From positions 1 through 64,000 of the forward strand of contig NZ_JAHLYP010000038.1 in the NCBI RefSeq assembly GCF_025127995.1: 64,000 bases of DNA, written 5' to 3'. This DNA comes from Synechococcus sp. CS-1332. GTDB lineage: Bacteria > Cyanobacteriota > Cyanobacteriia > PCC-6307 > Cyanobiaceae. Both the position numbers and the translations under genes were made by a program. A model generated the notes under the pieces. The model was not told where the DNA came from and did not search any database. It saw nothing but the letters and a program-made list of their open reading frames with translations. Within the stretch, counting starts at the first letter, position 1, and every line of letters starts with the position of its first letter. Positions 33,819-42,384 of the stretch are shown here, in pieces.

Positions 33819-34478
33819 ATGCCCACTCCCGCCGCCGACAGTGGGGAGGTGTTGGTGTTCGTCTACGGCACCCTGAAGCGGGGACACGGCAACCACCACT
33901 GGCTGGCGGGGGCGCCCTTCCAGGGGGATGTGGAACTGACGGGAGTGGTGCTCCATGATCTTGGGCCTTTTCCGATGGCCGTGACAGGAGAGGGGACGGT
34001 GCGGGGTGAGGTGTATGCCGTGGATGCCGCCGGCCTGGCCCGGCTGGATCGGCTGGAGGGCTATCCCCGCCTCTACGACCGACGGCCCCTGCCCCTGGCC
34101 GATGGCCGCCGCGCCTGGGTGTATCTGGGCCGGGCGCACCAGGTCCGCCATGTGTCCGCCATTGCCGATGGCTGCTGGCTGGGTCCGGCGCCGGGTGCGG
34201 CCCTGCGCCGCAGCCAGATGGGCCTGGCCGTGATGCTGGTCGCCGGCGGGGTCGCGCTCCTGTCCGCCGTTCTCCCCTGCCCCGCCCTGGCGCTCGACAC
34301 GCTCGCCAGCTGCAATGCCTGGCGCGGCAGCCGGGGCACCGCACGGATCCTGCTGGGCAACAGCATCGGCGCCGCCCACTACCTCACCAAGATGCAGCGG
34401 CTTCAGGACAGCTCCGCCGATGCCCCCGTGGCGCTCTACAGCGACAGCGACCTGCAGCGGGCCTGCGGGGGCCGTTAA
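33819..34478 (+). CDS. Gamma-glutamylcyclotransferase-like protein fused to an exported domain
   Basis: A 219-residue frame. Residues 1-133 are a GGCT/AIG2-like domain with the substrate-binding loop VFVYGTLKRGHGNHHWLAG at residues ~13-31 and EVYAVDAAGLARLDRLEGY, which includes the region of the usual catalytic Glu. From Met134 (34218) the frame continues into what looks like a separate precursor. It has a signal-peptide-like MGLAVMLVAGGVALLSAVL with cleavage near PALA, then ~60 residues with two Cys. Either this is a true fusion or two proteins share one frame, with a second start at 34218. The ATG at 33819 is the in-frame start; earlier ATGs lie in another frame. Confidence 0.7.
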   Translation: MPTPAADSGEVLVFVYGTLKRGHGNHHWLAGAPFQGDVELTGVVLHDLGPFPMAVTGEGTVRGEVYAVDAAGLARLDRLEGYPRLYDRRPLPLADGRRAWVYLGRAHQVRHVSAIADGCWLGPAPGAALRRSQMGLAVMLVAGGVALLSAVLPCPALALDTLASCNAWRGSRGTARILLGNSIGAAHYLTKMQRLQDSSADAPVALYSDSDLQRACGGR

Positions 34479-36610
34479 CCCGCCACCACCAGCCAGCGGC
34501 CGCCGGCCCCCAGACCCAGCGCCAGCCCGCCCAGGGCCAGCCAACCCCAGCGCAGGGGCTGCAGCAGTCGCCGCAGCAGCACCACAGAACCTGCCACACC
34601 CACTGCCACCACAAGCGTCTGGCAGAAGGCGATCACGTGGCCGTCGGCGCTCCAGGCGGGCAAGCGGGTGGCCAGCTGGGGCCACCAGGGGCTGGCGCTG
34701 ACCGGCAGCACCAGCCCCGCTTCCGCCATGCCCAGGGGCAGATGGTCGACCAGCATCAGCGCCCACAGCAGCGGCAGCAGGGCGTAGAGGGAGAGCCGCA
34801 GCCGCGAGGCGGCAACCTCAGGACGGCGTCCCCAGCCCCGCTGGTGCCGCACCAGCAGGAAGGCCCCCGCCGGCAGGGCCAGGGCCAGGGCCGCGAAGGC
34901 CAGCCGCGGCAGCAAGGGGCCTTCGTGCAGGTTCGCCGGGGCCAGGGCCACTCCCCCAAGCAGCCTCCGCCAATGGTGCAGACACACCCCACCGGCCAGC
35001 ACCAGGATCAGGCCCGCCTCGCCGGCCGGAGGCTCCATGTCGCGTTGCAGATCGGCGGCGGGCGGCCGCAACCGCAGTTGCACGGAACGGTGCGGACAGG
35101 CCTGGGCGCAGGTGAGGCACAGAACGCAATTGCGGTTGTCGGCCAGGTAGGCCGGATGCGTGCCCAGCGGACAGCCTTCGGTTTCCATGCCTTCCCCTTC
35201 GGCGGGGCCTCCCTTGAAGCAGGCGTAGCTGGTGCAGCTGCCGCTGCAGGTGCCCGCCTGGGCCCGCAGCTCGCTGATCGCCAGCTTGGCGAACAGGGCG
35301 TTCATTCCCCCCACCGGGCACAGATAGCGGCACCAGAAGCGCTTCTCGAAGCGCAGCGAACCGATCACGGCCCCGGCGGTGATCAGCAGCAGCAGACAGC
35401 TGCTCAGCCAGGCCGAATTCTCGAGGTTCCACACCGCCTCCCAGAGCAGGATCGCTGCGAAACCGGCCGCCAGGAGCGGCGCCGCCCAGTCGTCGCTGTC
35501 GCTCCGCGGCCAGCGCGCCGGCTGCCAGCCAAGGGCCCTGGCGATCCGCTGGGTGATCTCCCCCCAGACCATGAACGGGCAGAACGAGCACCACAACCGT
35601 CCCACAACCGGGTAGGTCAGCAGGATCAGCGGCCACCACCAGGCCCAGAACATGTTCAGGGCCCCGTTGTGCTCCCGATCCTGGGGTCCCAGCCAGAGCC
35701 AGACGTTCACCAGAACGAACACCCAGCTCACGACGCCGAACAGCAGGCCGTTCCAGAGCCGCGGCGAACGCATCACGTCCCGCAGCTGGGGTTTCCAACG
35801 CCAGAGATCGAAACGGGCGCGCTGGGGGCGGCGCCCGGTCCAGAAGACCTCGTCGGGCAGGACGGCTGGACGGCCGGGAGCGCACTGGCGCAGGGCCCGC
35901 TCGATCACCAGGGTGAGCTCCCGGATGTTGCCTGGGAAGTCGTGGATCTGGAGCCGCTTGACCAGCCCCTCACTCACCGCGGGGGGCGTGGCCCACCCCA
36001 GGCTGCGGGCCTTCAGGCGCACCCCGTAGCGCAGCCATTCGCCCAGGTCCTGGCGCCGCACCCGCAGGGGCGGCACGCGGATGTGGGAGCAGCAGGCATC
36101 GAAGTCGGGAGTCTTGGCTTCAGCGGTGAGGAACACCCGTCCCGTGAAGTGATGGACGCTGCCGTCATCGGTCGAGACCCAGCGACCGCTGCGGGCCAGC
36201 TCCAGCAGGGCCTGCCGCAGCTGCGGATCGGCTTTATCGATCTGATCGAGCAACAGGCCGCCGGCACCGAGGCAGTCGATCAGGGCCAAGCCATCGGCCC
36301 CGGCCGCGAACAGCTCGGCCCCATCCGCCCGCAGCAGGGCGCAGTTGAGCTGCACCAGTAGCTGCTTGCGGGCCGCGGATCCGAAGTGGATCAGGGCCGC
36401 GAGGTTGTCCTTCTCCAGGCCCGGCTCGCCACTGATCAGCACGGGGCCGCCAGCGGCATCGGCGGCGGCGTCACGGATCGCCTCCCGCAGCTTCTGGGCG
36501 TAGCGGCTGCTGCCGACGACGCCACGCCGGGCCCGGCCCAGCAGGAAGGGCGCCAACCGCAGCAGGCAGGCCCTCGCGTTCGCTGCCGCATCCGGCTGGG
36601 TGGACGTCAT
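34475..36610 (-). CDS. Membrane polyferredoxin-type protein with degenerate AAA (sigma-54-activator-like) domain
   Basis: A 711-residue protein. Residues ~30-245 resemble the AAA domain of sigma-54 activators, but the Walker A is GEPGLEKDN instead of GESGTGKE, the Walker B reads LLLDQID and the GAFTGA loop is absent. DFPGNIRELTLVIERAL keeps the end of the domain. Residues ~285-500 carry membrane helices with NapH/RdxA-like cysteine motifs (LWCSFCPFMVWGE, WCRYLCPVGGMNALFA), then CSGSCTSYACF and a 4Fe-4S motif CVLCLTCAQACPHR. Several helices end the protein. An electron-transfer or redox-sensing role is inferred. It overlaps the convergent GGCT gene by 4 bp. Confidence 0.75.
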   Translation of the reverse strand: MTSTQPDAAANARACLLRLAPFLLGRARRGVVGSSRYAQKLREAIRDAAADAAGGPVLISGEPGLEKDNLAALIHFGSAARKQLLVQLNCALLRADGAELFAAGADGLALIDCLGAGGLLLDQIDKADPQLRQALLELARSGRWVSTDDGSVHHFTGRVFLTAEAKTPDFDACCSHIRVPPLRVRRQDLGEWLRYGVRLKARSLGWATPPAVSEGLVKRLQIHDFPGNIRELTLVIERALRQCAPGRPAVLPDEVFWTGRRPQRARFDLWRWKPQLRDVMRSPRLWNGLLFGVVSWVFVLVNVWLWLGPQDREHNGALNMFWAWWWPLILLTYPVVGRLWCSFCPFMVWGEITQRIARALGWQPARWPRSDSDDWAAPLLAAGFAAILLWEAVWNLENSAWLSSCLLLLITAGAVIGSLRFEKRFWCRYLCPVGGMNALFAKLAISELRAQAGTCSGSCTSYACFKGGPAEGEGMETEGCPLGTHPAYLADNRNCVLCLTCAQACPHRSVQLRLRPPAADLQRDMEPPAGEAGLILVLAGGVCLHHWRRLLGGVALAPANLHEGPLLPRLAFAALALALPAGAFLLVRHQRGWGRRPEVAASRLRLSLYALLPLLWALMLVDHLPLGMAEAGLVLPVSASPWWPQLATRLPAWSADGHVIAFCQTLVVAVGVAGSVVLLRRLLQPLRWGWLALGGLALGLGAGGRWLVVAG

Positions 36611-36720
36611 CGGGGAGCGCCTCGCTGAAGAGAGTCTGGGCGGAGAGAATGCCAGCGTTCCAGTTCGTCCTCCGATCGCGCCATGTCCGTCACCCTCTAC
36701 GGTGCCCCGAAGACGCCGGC

Positions 36721-37401
36721 GTGAACCCTCCTGCCACCGCTGCGTTCCCCTGGCGGGGCCACCGTCTGGAGCTGCTGGCGGAGAAGGCCGCCTGGGATCC
36801 GGAACAGCGGCTGCTGATGCTGGCAGACCTGCACCTGGGCAAGGCCGAATCGTTTCAGTGCCAGGGCATCCCGTTGCCCAGCGATGGCGATGCCGCCACG
36901 TTCAATGCGCTGCTGGCGGTGGCCCACCGGCTCCAGCCCCGCCAGGTGGTGGTGCTCGGCGACCTGATCCACAGCCGGCTCGGGCTCACCGAGGAACTGC
37001 GCCAGAAACTGGCAGCCCTGCCCTCCCTGCTGGGCTGCCCCCTGAGGCTGGTCGGCGGCAATCACGAGCGGGGCAGCTGGCTGGAGGGCCTTGTCCAGGA
37101 GCCCTCCCTGGCCATGGGGCCCCTGTGGCTGAGCCATGCCCCGGAGCCCAGAGCAGGCAGGCTGAATGTCTGCGGCCATCGCCATCCGGTGGCCCTGGTG
37201 GGCCGTGGCGCCGACCGGTTGCGGTTGCCCTGCTTCGCCTACAACCAGACGCTGGAGCACCTGGTGCTGCCGTCTTTCGGCGCTTTGACGGGAGGCCACC
37301 CCTGCCCACGGGGCGAGGTGCTCTGGCTCGTGGCCGACGGTGCCGTCATCCCCTGGACCCCTTCTCACCAGCTCCCGAGAGCCCACAGGCGTTCCGCCTG
37401 A
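36721..37401 (+). CDS. pdeM: PdeM-like ligase-associated metallophosphoesterase
   Basis: A 226-residue phosphoesterase with the metal motifs LMLADLHLGKAESFQ, VVVLGDLIHSR, LVGGNHERGSW and NVCGHRHPVAL in order. The length and the DLHLGKAE start match the PdeM family, described as endonuclease/phosphodiesterase enzymes linked to DNA ligase/helicase repair clusters. No ligase or Lhr helicase gene is adjacent here, as is usual for cyanobacterial copies. The GTG at 36721 gives the family N-terminus; the frame is open to 36649. It is divergent from the Fe-S membrane protein. Confidence 0.85.
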   Translation: MNPPATAAFPWRGHRLELLAEKAAWDPEQRLLMLADLHLGKAESFQCQGIPLPSDGDAATFNALLAVAHRLQPRQVVVLGDLIHSRLGLTEELRQKLAALPSLLGCPLRLVGGNHERGSWLEGLVQEPSLAMGPLWLSHAPEPRAGRLNVCGHRHPVALVGRGADRLRLPCFAYNQTLEHLVLPSFGALTGGHPCPRGEVLWLVADGAVIPWTPSHQLPRAHRRSA

Positions 37402-37411
37402 TCTGGAACGT

Positions 37412-37879
37412 TCAGCTGGCGGAGGCCAGGGCCCGCACCACGTCGCCGCGGGTGAGCACCCCCACCAGGGCCTCCTGGGCGTCGAGCACGAACAGGCGCT
37501 GGGTGCCGCGGTCGTGCAGCTGGCGGGCGGCCTGGGGCAGGGATGTGCTGGCGGGGCAGCTGTGGGGCTGGGAGCCCATCACGTCGCCCACGGTGCTGCC
37601 CAGCACCTGGTGCACCTGCTTGTCCCAGTCGAGGGGGTTGCGCAGGTAGATGACGGCATCGAGCAGCATCACGTAGGGCCCGGCATCGAAGCCGCTTTCG
37701 CGCACCATCAGATCCTGCTCACTGAGCTCGCCCACCAGCGCCCCCAGCCCGTCGAGCACCGGCAGGCCACTGACGTGGTGGTCGCTCATCAGCTGCACCG
37801 CTTCCTGCAGGGGCGTGGTGGTGGTGACACTCAGCACGGGGCTGGTCATCACCTCGGCCACGCTGCGCTCGACGACCAT
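37412..37879 (-). CDS. CBS domain-pair protein
   Basis: A 155-residue cytosolic protein made of two CBS domains: SVAEVMTSPVLSVTTTTPL, HHVSGLPVLDGLGALVGELS, then TVGDVMGSQPHSCPASTSLP and QRLFVLDAQEALVGVLTRGD. CBS pairs bind adenine nucleotides and act as energy or redox sensors; stand-alone CBS proteins are frequent in cyanobacteria. The ATG at 37879 is preferred. The gene ends 10 bp from the convergent pdeM stop and is divergent from the phosphatidyltransferase gene 30 bp away. Confidence 0.85.
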   Translation of the reverse strand: MVVERSVAEVMTSPVLSVTTTTPLQEAVQLMSDHHVSGLPVLDGLGALVGELSEQDLMVRESGFDAGPYVMLLDAVIYLRNPLDWDKQVHQVLGSTVGDVMGSQPHSCPASTSLPQAARQLHDRGTQRLFVLDAQEALVGVLTRGDVVRALASAS

Positions 37880-37909
37880 GCGGATCTCCTCGGTGATGGC
37901 ATTCTGCTG

Positions 37910-38461
37910 GTGAACGGGACCCCTCCCCTGCGACGCCTCGCCGACCTGCTGACGCTTGCCCGGGCCGTGCTCGGCTTGCCGCTGCTGCTGGCCCTGGCCA
38001 GCGGCAAGCCCTCCCTGGCCTGGGTGTTGCTGCTGCTGGGCGGCCTCAGCGATTGGGCCGACGGTGCCCTGGCGCGCCGGGCTGGCGGTGGGTCGGTGTG
38101 GGGGGCCCGGCTTGATCCCCTTACCGACAAGATCCTGATCAGCGCCCCGTTGCTGTGGCTGGCCCATACGGGCGGCCTGCCCCTCTGGGCCGTGTGGCTG
38201 CTGTTGGCCAGGGAGCTGTTGATCTCTGGCTGGAGGGCCGGCCAGGGCAGCGGCGGCCCCGCCTCGCTGGGGGGCAAAGCCAAGACGATCTTGCAGTTCC
38301 TCTCTCTGTTGTTATTGCTCTGGCCACCGACCTGGGGCCTGGGCCAGGGCGCGGCGGCCGTATCCCTGTTGCATGGTGCCGGCTGGTGGCTGTTCTGGCC
38401 GTCGCTGCTGCTGGCACTCAGCTCGGCACTGGGGTACCTGCGGGCCGATGCACGCAGCTGA
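37910..38461 (+). CDS. CDP-alcohol phosphatidyltransferase family protein
   Basis: A 183-residue membrane enzyme with the full family signature DG-AR-G-D-D: DWADGALARRAGGGSVWGAR followed by LDPLTDK, near residues 46-72. About five helices surround it. This family makes phosphatidylglycerophosphate or related phospholipids from CDP-diacylglycerol. It could be pgsA or a paralogue of it; the sequence alone does not decide. The start is a GTG at 37910, only 30 bp from the divergent CBS gene. Confidence 0.8.
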   Translation: MNGTPPLRRLADLLTLARAVLGLPLLLALASGKPSLAWVLLLLGGLSDWADGALARRAGGGSVWGARLDPLTDKILISAPLLWLAHTGGLPLWAVWLLLARELLISGWRAGQGSGGPASLGGKAKTILQFLSLLLLLWPPTWGLGQGAAAVSLLHGAGWWLFWPSLLLALSSALGYLRADARS

Positions 38462-38511
38462 GACGGGCGCATGCCGTCAGCGATGACAGCGAAGAGCGCA
38501 AGACCGTGGGG

Positions 38512-39228
38512 TTAGGTGACGGTCTGCAGGCCTTGTTTCTGTTCATACACCGTGGAGACCTGAAGGCGCTGGTTGACCATCGTGTTGACCTGAATCCATG
38601 GCCTTTTGAGGTTGACACGAACAAACTCGACGTGGCGGGCCGTCAGGTTGGAATCGGAGAGGAGCTCGCCAATCAAACGGTTCCGCTCGACTCTGAATCC
38701 AAAGGCGACAGGAAAGGGGTGGGGATTGTGAAGTCGTAGGTCCTTGAATCCCCACACCACCGTGGCGTCGGCACCCAACGGGGTGAAGCGTTGATCCTCT
38801 TCGTAGATATCCAGGCTGTGGGAATGGCGTTCCAGCACGGTCAACCCACCCAGCAGGGCCAGGTGGTAGACCATCGAAGACAGCTGGCAAAGCCCACCAC
38901 CGCTGAGGGCAACGAGCTTGCCCTTGACAATGTTTCTTCCCGGAAGAAATCCATTGGCTGCATTGGGACGGCTGACGCGGTGCCAGAAGGACCATGTCCT
39001 GTTGGCACCAATCAGCCCGTCATCAAGCAAGGCGGCCCCCCGGGTGATATTGGTGATCTTGTTTTCAAAGAAGTCACTCGGCATGATCGGCTGGGTAAGC
39101 CCAACGGCGGAGCACCGTTCCAAGGGTCCCGTTGCATGGTGGAACGTCATCCCGTTCAGGCGGTCATTCCAAAGGCGCCAGCAATGGCGGATCTCCTGAC
39201 GCATCGCCAAGGGCAAAAGACGTCTCAT
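38512..39228 (-). CDS. VanW family protein
   Basis: A 238-residue protein with the VanW pattern: NGFLPGRNIVKGKLVALSGG, GGLCQLSSMVYHLALLGGL, LERHSHSLDIYEEDQRFTPL and GADATVVWGFKDLRLHNPHP. The family was named from a vancomycin-resistance gene cluster but its function is unknown, so no resistance role should be inferred. No signal peptide is seen. Base composition looks a little less G+C-rich than in neighbours. Confidence 0.8.
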   Translation of the reverse strand: MRRLLPLAMRQEIRHCWRLWNDRLNGMTFHHATGPLERCSAVGLTQPIMPSDFFENKITNITRGAALLDDGLIGANRTWSFWHRVSRPNAANGFLPGRNIVKGKLVALSGGGLCQLSSMVYHLALLGGLTVLERHSHSLDIYEEDQRFTPLGADATVVWGFKDLRLHNPHPFPVAFGFRVERNRLIGELLSDSNLTARHVEFVRVNLKRPWIQVNTMVNQRLQVSTVYEQKQGLQTVT

Positions 39229-39438
39229 GACAACATTTCGTTTTCACTTGCTGGCGTGAATCCCGCAGCGATCGGCAGGGTGGCCTGGCTGGTCATGACC
39301 ACGGACCACTGGCCACGCCCATGGGGTGGGACCCTCCCTGCGTGGGCGAACAAATCCCGGCAGTCCTGAGGGCCCACAGTCGAATTGGATCAGAACCGTG
39401 TGGGGAATCGTCCACTACCGCAATACATCGTCAATTCC

Positions 39439-40356
39439 TCAACCCAGCAGGGCCTCGTCGCCGCTGAAGTCGGGAGCGGTCGGCATTTGCTGGGCGTAAT
39501 CGTTGGTGTAGCTGTCAGCGAGCGTGGCCTCCAGGTCGAAGGCGGGCTCCCAGGCCAGCTCCCGCCGCACCCGGTGCGTGTCGGTGAGGAAATGGGCCAG
39601 GCGCAGCGGGAAGGCCTTGCGGGCCTTCTTATCGAGGCCGGCGGGATCGAAGCTGCGGATCTCCACGGCCGCCGGATCGGTGCCGCAGGCCCGGGCGGCG
39701 GCGGCCACCAGCCCCCGGAAGCTGATGCCCTGGGAGCCGGTGCAGTTGTAGATGCGGTTGGTGGCGGCCTCCACCTCGATACAACGGGCCATGGCGGCGG
39801 CCAGGTCGCTCACGTGGCCCAGCTGGGTGATGGTGCTGCCGTCGCCGGGGAGGGGCACGGGCCGGCCGTGCACGATGCGATCGAAGAACCAGCTCTCCAC
39901 CGGGTTGTAGTTGCCCGGCCCCACGATGTAGGTGGGCCGGAAGCTGGTGAAGGGGATGCCCTCCTGGCGCAGCCAGGCTTCTGTCTCCAGCTTGCCGGCG
40001 TGGCGGCTCTGCGGGTCGGTGGGGGACTCCTCGTCGAGGGGCCAGAGCTCGCTGTCGGCGTACACACCGGCCGAACTCACGTACACCAGCCGGTGGGAGG
40101 GGGCCCCGGTGCGCGCGATCACCTGGCGGGTGTCCTCAAGGGTGCGGCCGGAGCTGTCGACGATCACGTCGAAAGGGCGATCCTGCAGGGCCGCCAGGCC
40201 TTCGGCGCTGCTGCGGTCGCCCTGAAGATGTTCGATCCCCTGCGGCAGCGGTTGGCGCCCGCGGGTGAAGAGGCTGAGCTGGTGGCCGGCGGCCAGCAAG
40301 CGGCCCACCAGGGGGCGACCCACGAAACGGGTCCCGCCCATCACCAGGATCCTCAT
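39439..40356 (-). CDS. NAD-dependent epimerase/dehydratase (CSP41-like)
   Basis: A 305-residue extended short-chain dehydrogenase-type protein. The Rossmann motif MRILVMGGTRFVGRPLVGRL is at the N-terminus, RLVYVSSAGVY is mid-protein, and FRPTYIVGPGNYNPVESWFF follows. The usual YxxxK is not obvious; the region reads SRHAGKLETEAW. The sequence resembles the cyanobacterial relatives of the chloroplast stem-loop-binding protein CSP41, which bind or cut RNA and support transcription and ribosomes. The ATG at 40356 is preferred over the longer open frame. Confidence 0.75.
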   Translation of the reverse strand: MRILVMGGTRFVGRPLVGRLLAAGHQLSLFTRGRQPLPQGIEHLQGDRSSAEGLAALQDRPFDVIVDSSGRTLEDTRQVIARTGAPSHRLVYVSSAGVYADSELWPLDEESPTDPQSRHAGKLETEAWLRQEGIPFTSFRPTYIVGPGNYNPVESWFFDRIVHGRPVPLPGDGSTITQLGHVSDLAAAMARCIEVEAATNRIYNCTGSQGISFRGLVAAAARACGTDPAAVEIRSFDPAGLDKKARKAFPLRLAHFLTDTHRVRRELAWEPAFDLEATLADSYTNDYAQQMPTAPDFSGDEALLG

Positions 40357-40399
40357 CGCCACTCCGCATCGATGAGCGCCATTCAAGCGGCCTGGGGGA

Positions 40400-41149
40400 T
40401 CAGGGGCCGCAGGGGAGGGGCTGGCCCAGGCGCTCGAAGGGCAGGGGCAACAGTTCCAGCACCACCGTTCCCGGGGGGCCGGTGCTGGTGCCTTCGGTCG
40501 CCGGAAGCGGCACCGGCCGGTAGCTGCGGCCATCGAAACGCAGCTCCTTCAGGCCGTCCGGGGCGCCGTGCAGGCTGGCGGGCAGGGTGAGATCCAGCCA
40601 GCCGCGGTGGCGGTTGCTGATCACCGTCAGGGGCGATTGAAACAGGCCGTTCTCCGCCACCAGTTCCAGCACCCCGTCGACGTCACGAAACACCAGAAGG
40701 CTGCAGCCGCCGCTGGCACAGGCGAAAGAGCCCACCACCACGGCGACGGTCTCAAGCCGGCCGTCGCCGTCGAGATCGATCCGGTTGTGGAGGTAACGCA
40801 GGGGCCCCACATCGGCGCAGACGGGGCGCTGGGCCGTGGCACGGGCCTGTTCCCATTCGGTCTGGTCGGGATCGCCGGCTGCCGCGGGGCTGGGCGCCAC
40901 CGGGCCGGCGAACAGGCGGGCCCGCAGCGCCGCCTCCAAGCGGGCATCGGAGCGGTTGATGGGGGGAATCACCGAACCGGGCGGTGCCAGCGGGGGGGGC
41001 CTGTCGCGGGGATCGGGGCCATCGGGACCCAGCAGGGAGCGCGGTGGCGGCAACGGTGCCGCCAGCGGAGGCGGGGCCAGGGGCTGGGCCAGGACAGGGC
41101 TGCAGCAGCCGATCAGCAACAGAACAGCAAGCGGCCGCAGCGGCGACAT
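40400..41149 (-). CDS. Exported hypothetical protein
   Basis: A 249-residue protein with a Sec signal peptide (MSPLRPLAVLLLIGCCSPVL, cleavage after LAQ) and a long Pro-rich linker. The C-terminal domain contains RIDLDGDGRLETVAVVVG, a calcium-binding-like DxDGDG loop as in FG-GAP-type repeats, and two Cys in ACASGGCSLL that may form a disulfide. Function unknown; location periplasmic or extracellular. The ATG at 41149 fits the signal peptide; a TTG at 41173 is an alternative. Confidence 0.6.
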   Translation of the reverse strand: MSPLRPLAVLLLIGCCSPVLAQPLAPPPLAAPLPPPRSLLGPDGPDPRDRPPPLAPPGSVIPPINRSDARLEAALRARLFAGPVAPSPAAAGDPDQTEWEQARATAQRPVCADVGPLRYLHNRIDLDGDGRLETVAVVVGSFACASGGCSLLVFRDVDGVLELVAENGLFQSPLTVISNRHRGWLDLTLPASLHGAPDGLKELRFDGRSYRPVPLPATEGTSTGPPGTVVLELLPLPFERLGQPLPCGP

Positions 41150-41238
41150 CGGGGAGGGATGGGGGCCTGGCAAATGCCCTCGGCCACGAATGGAGGAAAG
41201 TTACGTCGTTCAGGGGCAAGGCGCTTCAGCTGCGCCCC

Positions 41239-41472
41239 TCAGTCGCCAGTCCTTTCGCTCTCCAGATCGATCCCGCACGCGCTGAGCTGCTCCAGGTGGG
41301 CCTCGATGCGATCGGCCAGGGCCAGGCAGCAGTCCATCTCCTCCCAGAGCAGTTCCCGTCTCCGGGAGGTCACCGCATAGGAGCGGTGATGCAGATCGCG
41401 GCCCTGGTAGCGGAGCGCATCCCGGAGGCGGCGCCAGTCGTCCGGTGCGAGCGCGGGTGGGGAGAGCGTCAT
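41239..41472 (-). CDS. Conserved hypothetical protein (77 aa)
   Basis: A 77-residue charged, helical protein containing [20 protein letters not shown] and [20 protein letters not shown]. The amphipathic helical pattern suggests a real small protein. No family is recognised. It is divergent from hisA (67 bp gap). Confidence 0.5.
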   Translation of the reverse strand: MTLSPPALAPDDWRRLRDALRYQGRDLHHRSYAVTSRRRELLWEEMDCCLALADRIEAHLEQLSACGIDLESERTGD

Positions 41473-41539
41473 CGGGTCAGGGCCAGCGGGTCGGCGTTAT
41501 GGCACAGGATGGATCCCAGAGCGGCCCTGTCCCCTTTCC

Positions 41540-42301
41540 ATGCAAGTCATTCCCGCCATTGATCTGCTCGACGGGCATTGCGTGCGTCTGCATCAGGGCG
41601 ACTACGACCGTGTCACCCGCTTCAGCGACGACCCCGTGGCCCAGGCCCTGGAGTGGCAGCGCCAGGGTGCCAAGCGGCTGCACCTGGTGGATCTCGATGG
41701 GGCCAGGAGCGGAACCCCCTGCAACGACGGCGCCGTCCAGGCGATCACGGCGGCCCTGGCGATTCCGGTGCAGCTGGGGGGTGGCGTGCGCTCGGCGGAA
41801 CGGGCCGAACAACTGCTTGGCTGGGGTGTGGATCGGGTGATCCTGGGCACTGTGGCCGTCGAGAACCCAGAACTGGTGCGCCGCCTGGCCGGCCGCCATC
41901 CGGGCCGGATCGTGGTGGGGATTGATGCCAACGAGGGCAAGGTGGCCACCCGGGGCTGGATCGAGCAGAGCACGGTGGTGGCCACGGCCCTGGCCGCCAG
42001 CTTCGAGGGCACGGGGGTGGCGGCGATCATCAGCACCGACATCGCCACCGACGGCACCCTGGAGGGCCCCAACCTGGCGGCCCTGCGGGCCATGGCCCAG
42101 GCCTCCTCCCTACCGGTGATCGCTTCAGGGGGCGTGGGTTGCCTCACCGATCTGCTGAGCCTGCTGAGTCTTGAACCCCAGGGCGTGACGGGGGTGATCG
42201 TGGGACGGGCGCTGTACGACGGCCGGGTGGATCTGGCTGAGGCCCTGCAGGCCATCGGCGACCAGCGCTTGCAGGATCCGTTGCAGCTGCCGATCGCCTG
42301 A
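41540..42301 (+). CDS. hisA: Phosphoribosylformimino-5-aminoimidazole carboxamide ribotide isomerase
   Basis: A 253-residue (beta/alpha)8 barrel enzyme of histidine biosynthesis that isomerises ProFAR to PRFAR. Both catalytic aspartates are visible: [15 protein letters not shown] at the N-terminus and [16 protein letters not shown] near residue 130. The phosphate-binding loops are VQLGGGVRS and VIASGGVG. Length is normal. No other his genes are nearby, as is usual in cyanobacteria, where the pathway genes are dispersed. Confidence 0.95.
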   Translation: MQVIPAIDLLDGHCVRLHQGDYDRVTRFSDDPVAQALEWQRQGAKRLHLVDLDGARSGTPCNDGAVQAITAALAIPVQLGGGVRSAERAEQLLGWGVDRVILGTVAVENPELVRRLAGRHPGRIVVGIDANEGKVATRGWIEQSTVVATALAASFEGTGVAAIISTDIATDGTLEGPNLAALRAMAQASSLPVIASGGVGCLTDLLSLLSLEPQGVTGVIVGRALYDGRVDLAEALQAIGDQRLQDPLQLPIA

Positions 42302-42384
42302 AGCCCGCCGCCGCCCGGAGGGTGACCCGTGCCGGTGTTGGTGTAACTGCCCTATAACAGAACCATCGTTTATGGCGGCAGCGG

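Noticed and set aside
42338-42358. TTGGTG and TATAAC boxes upstream of the Fur-family gene as a promoter
   Set aside because: The spacing is only about 9 bp, too short for a sigma-70 promoter, so only an isolated -10-like box remains.
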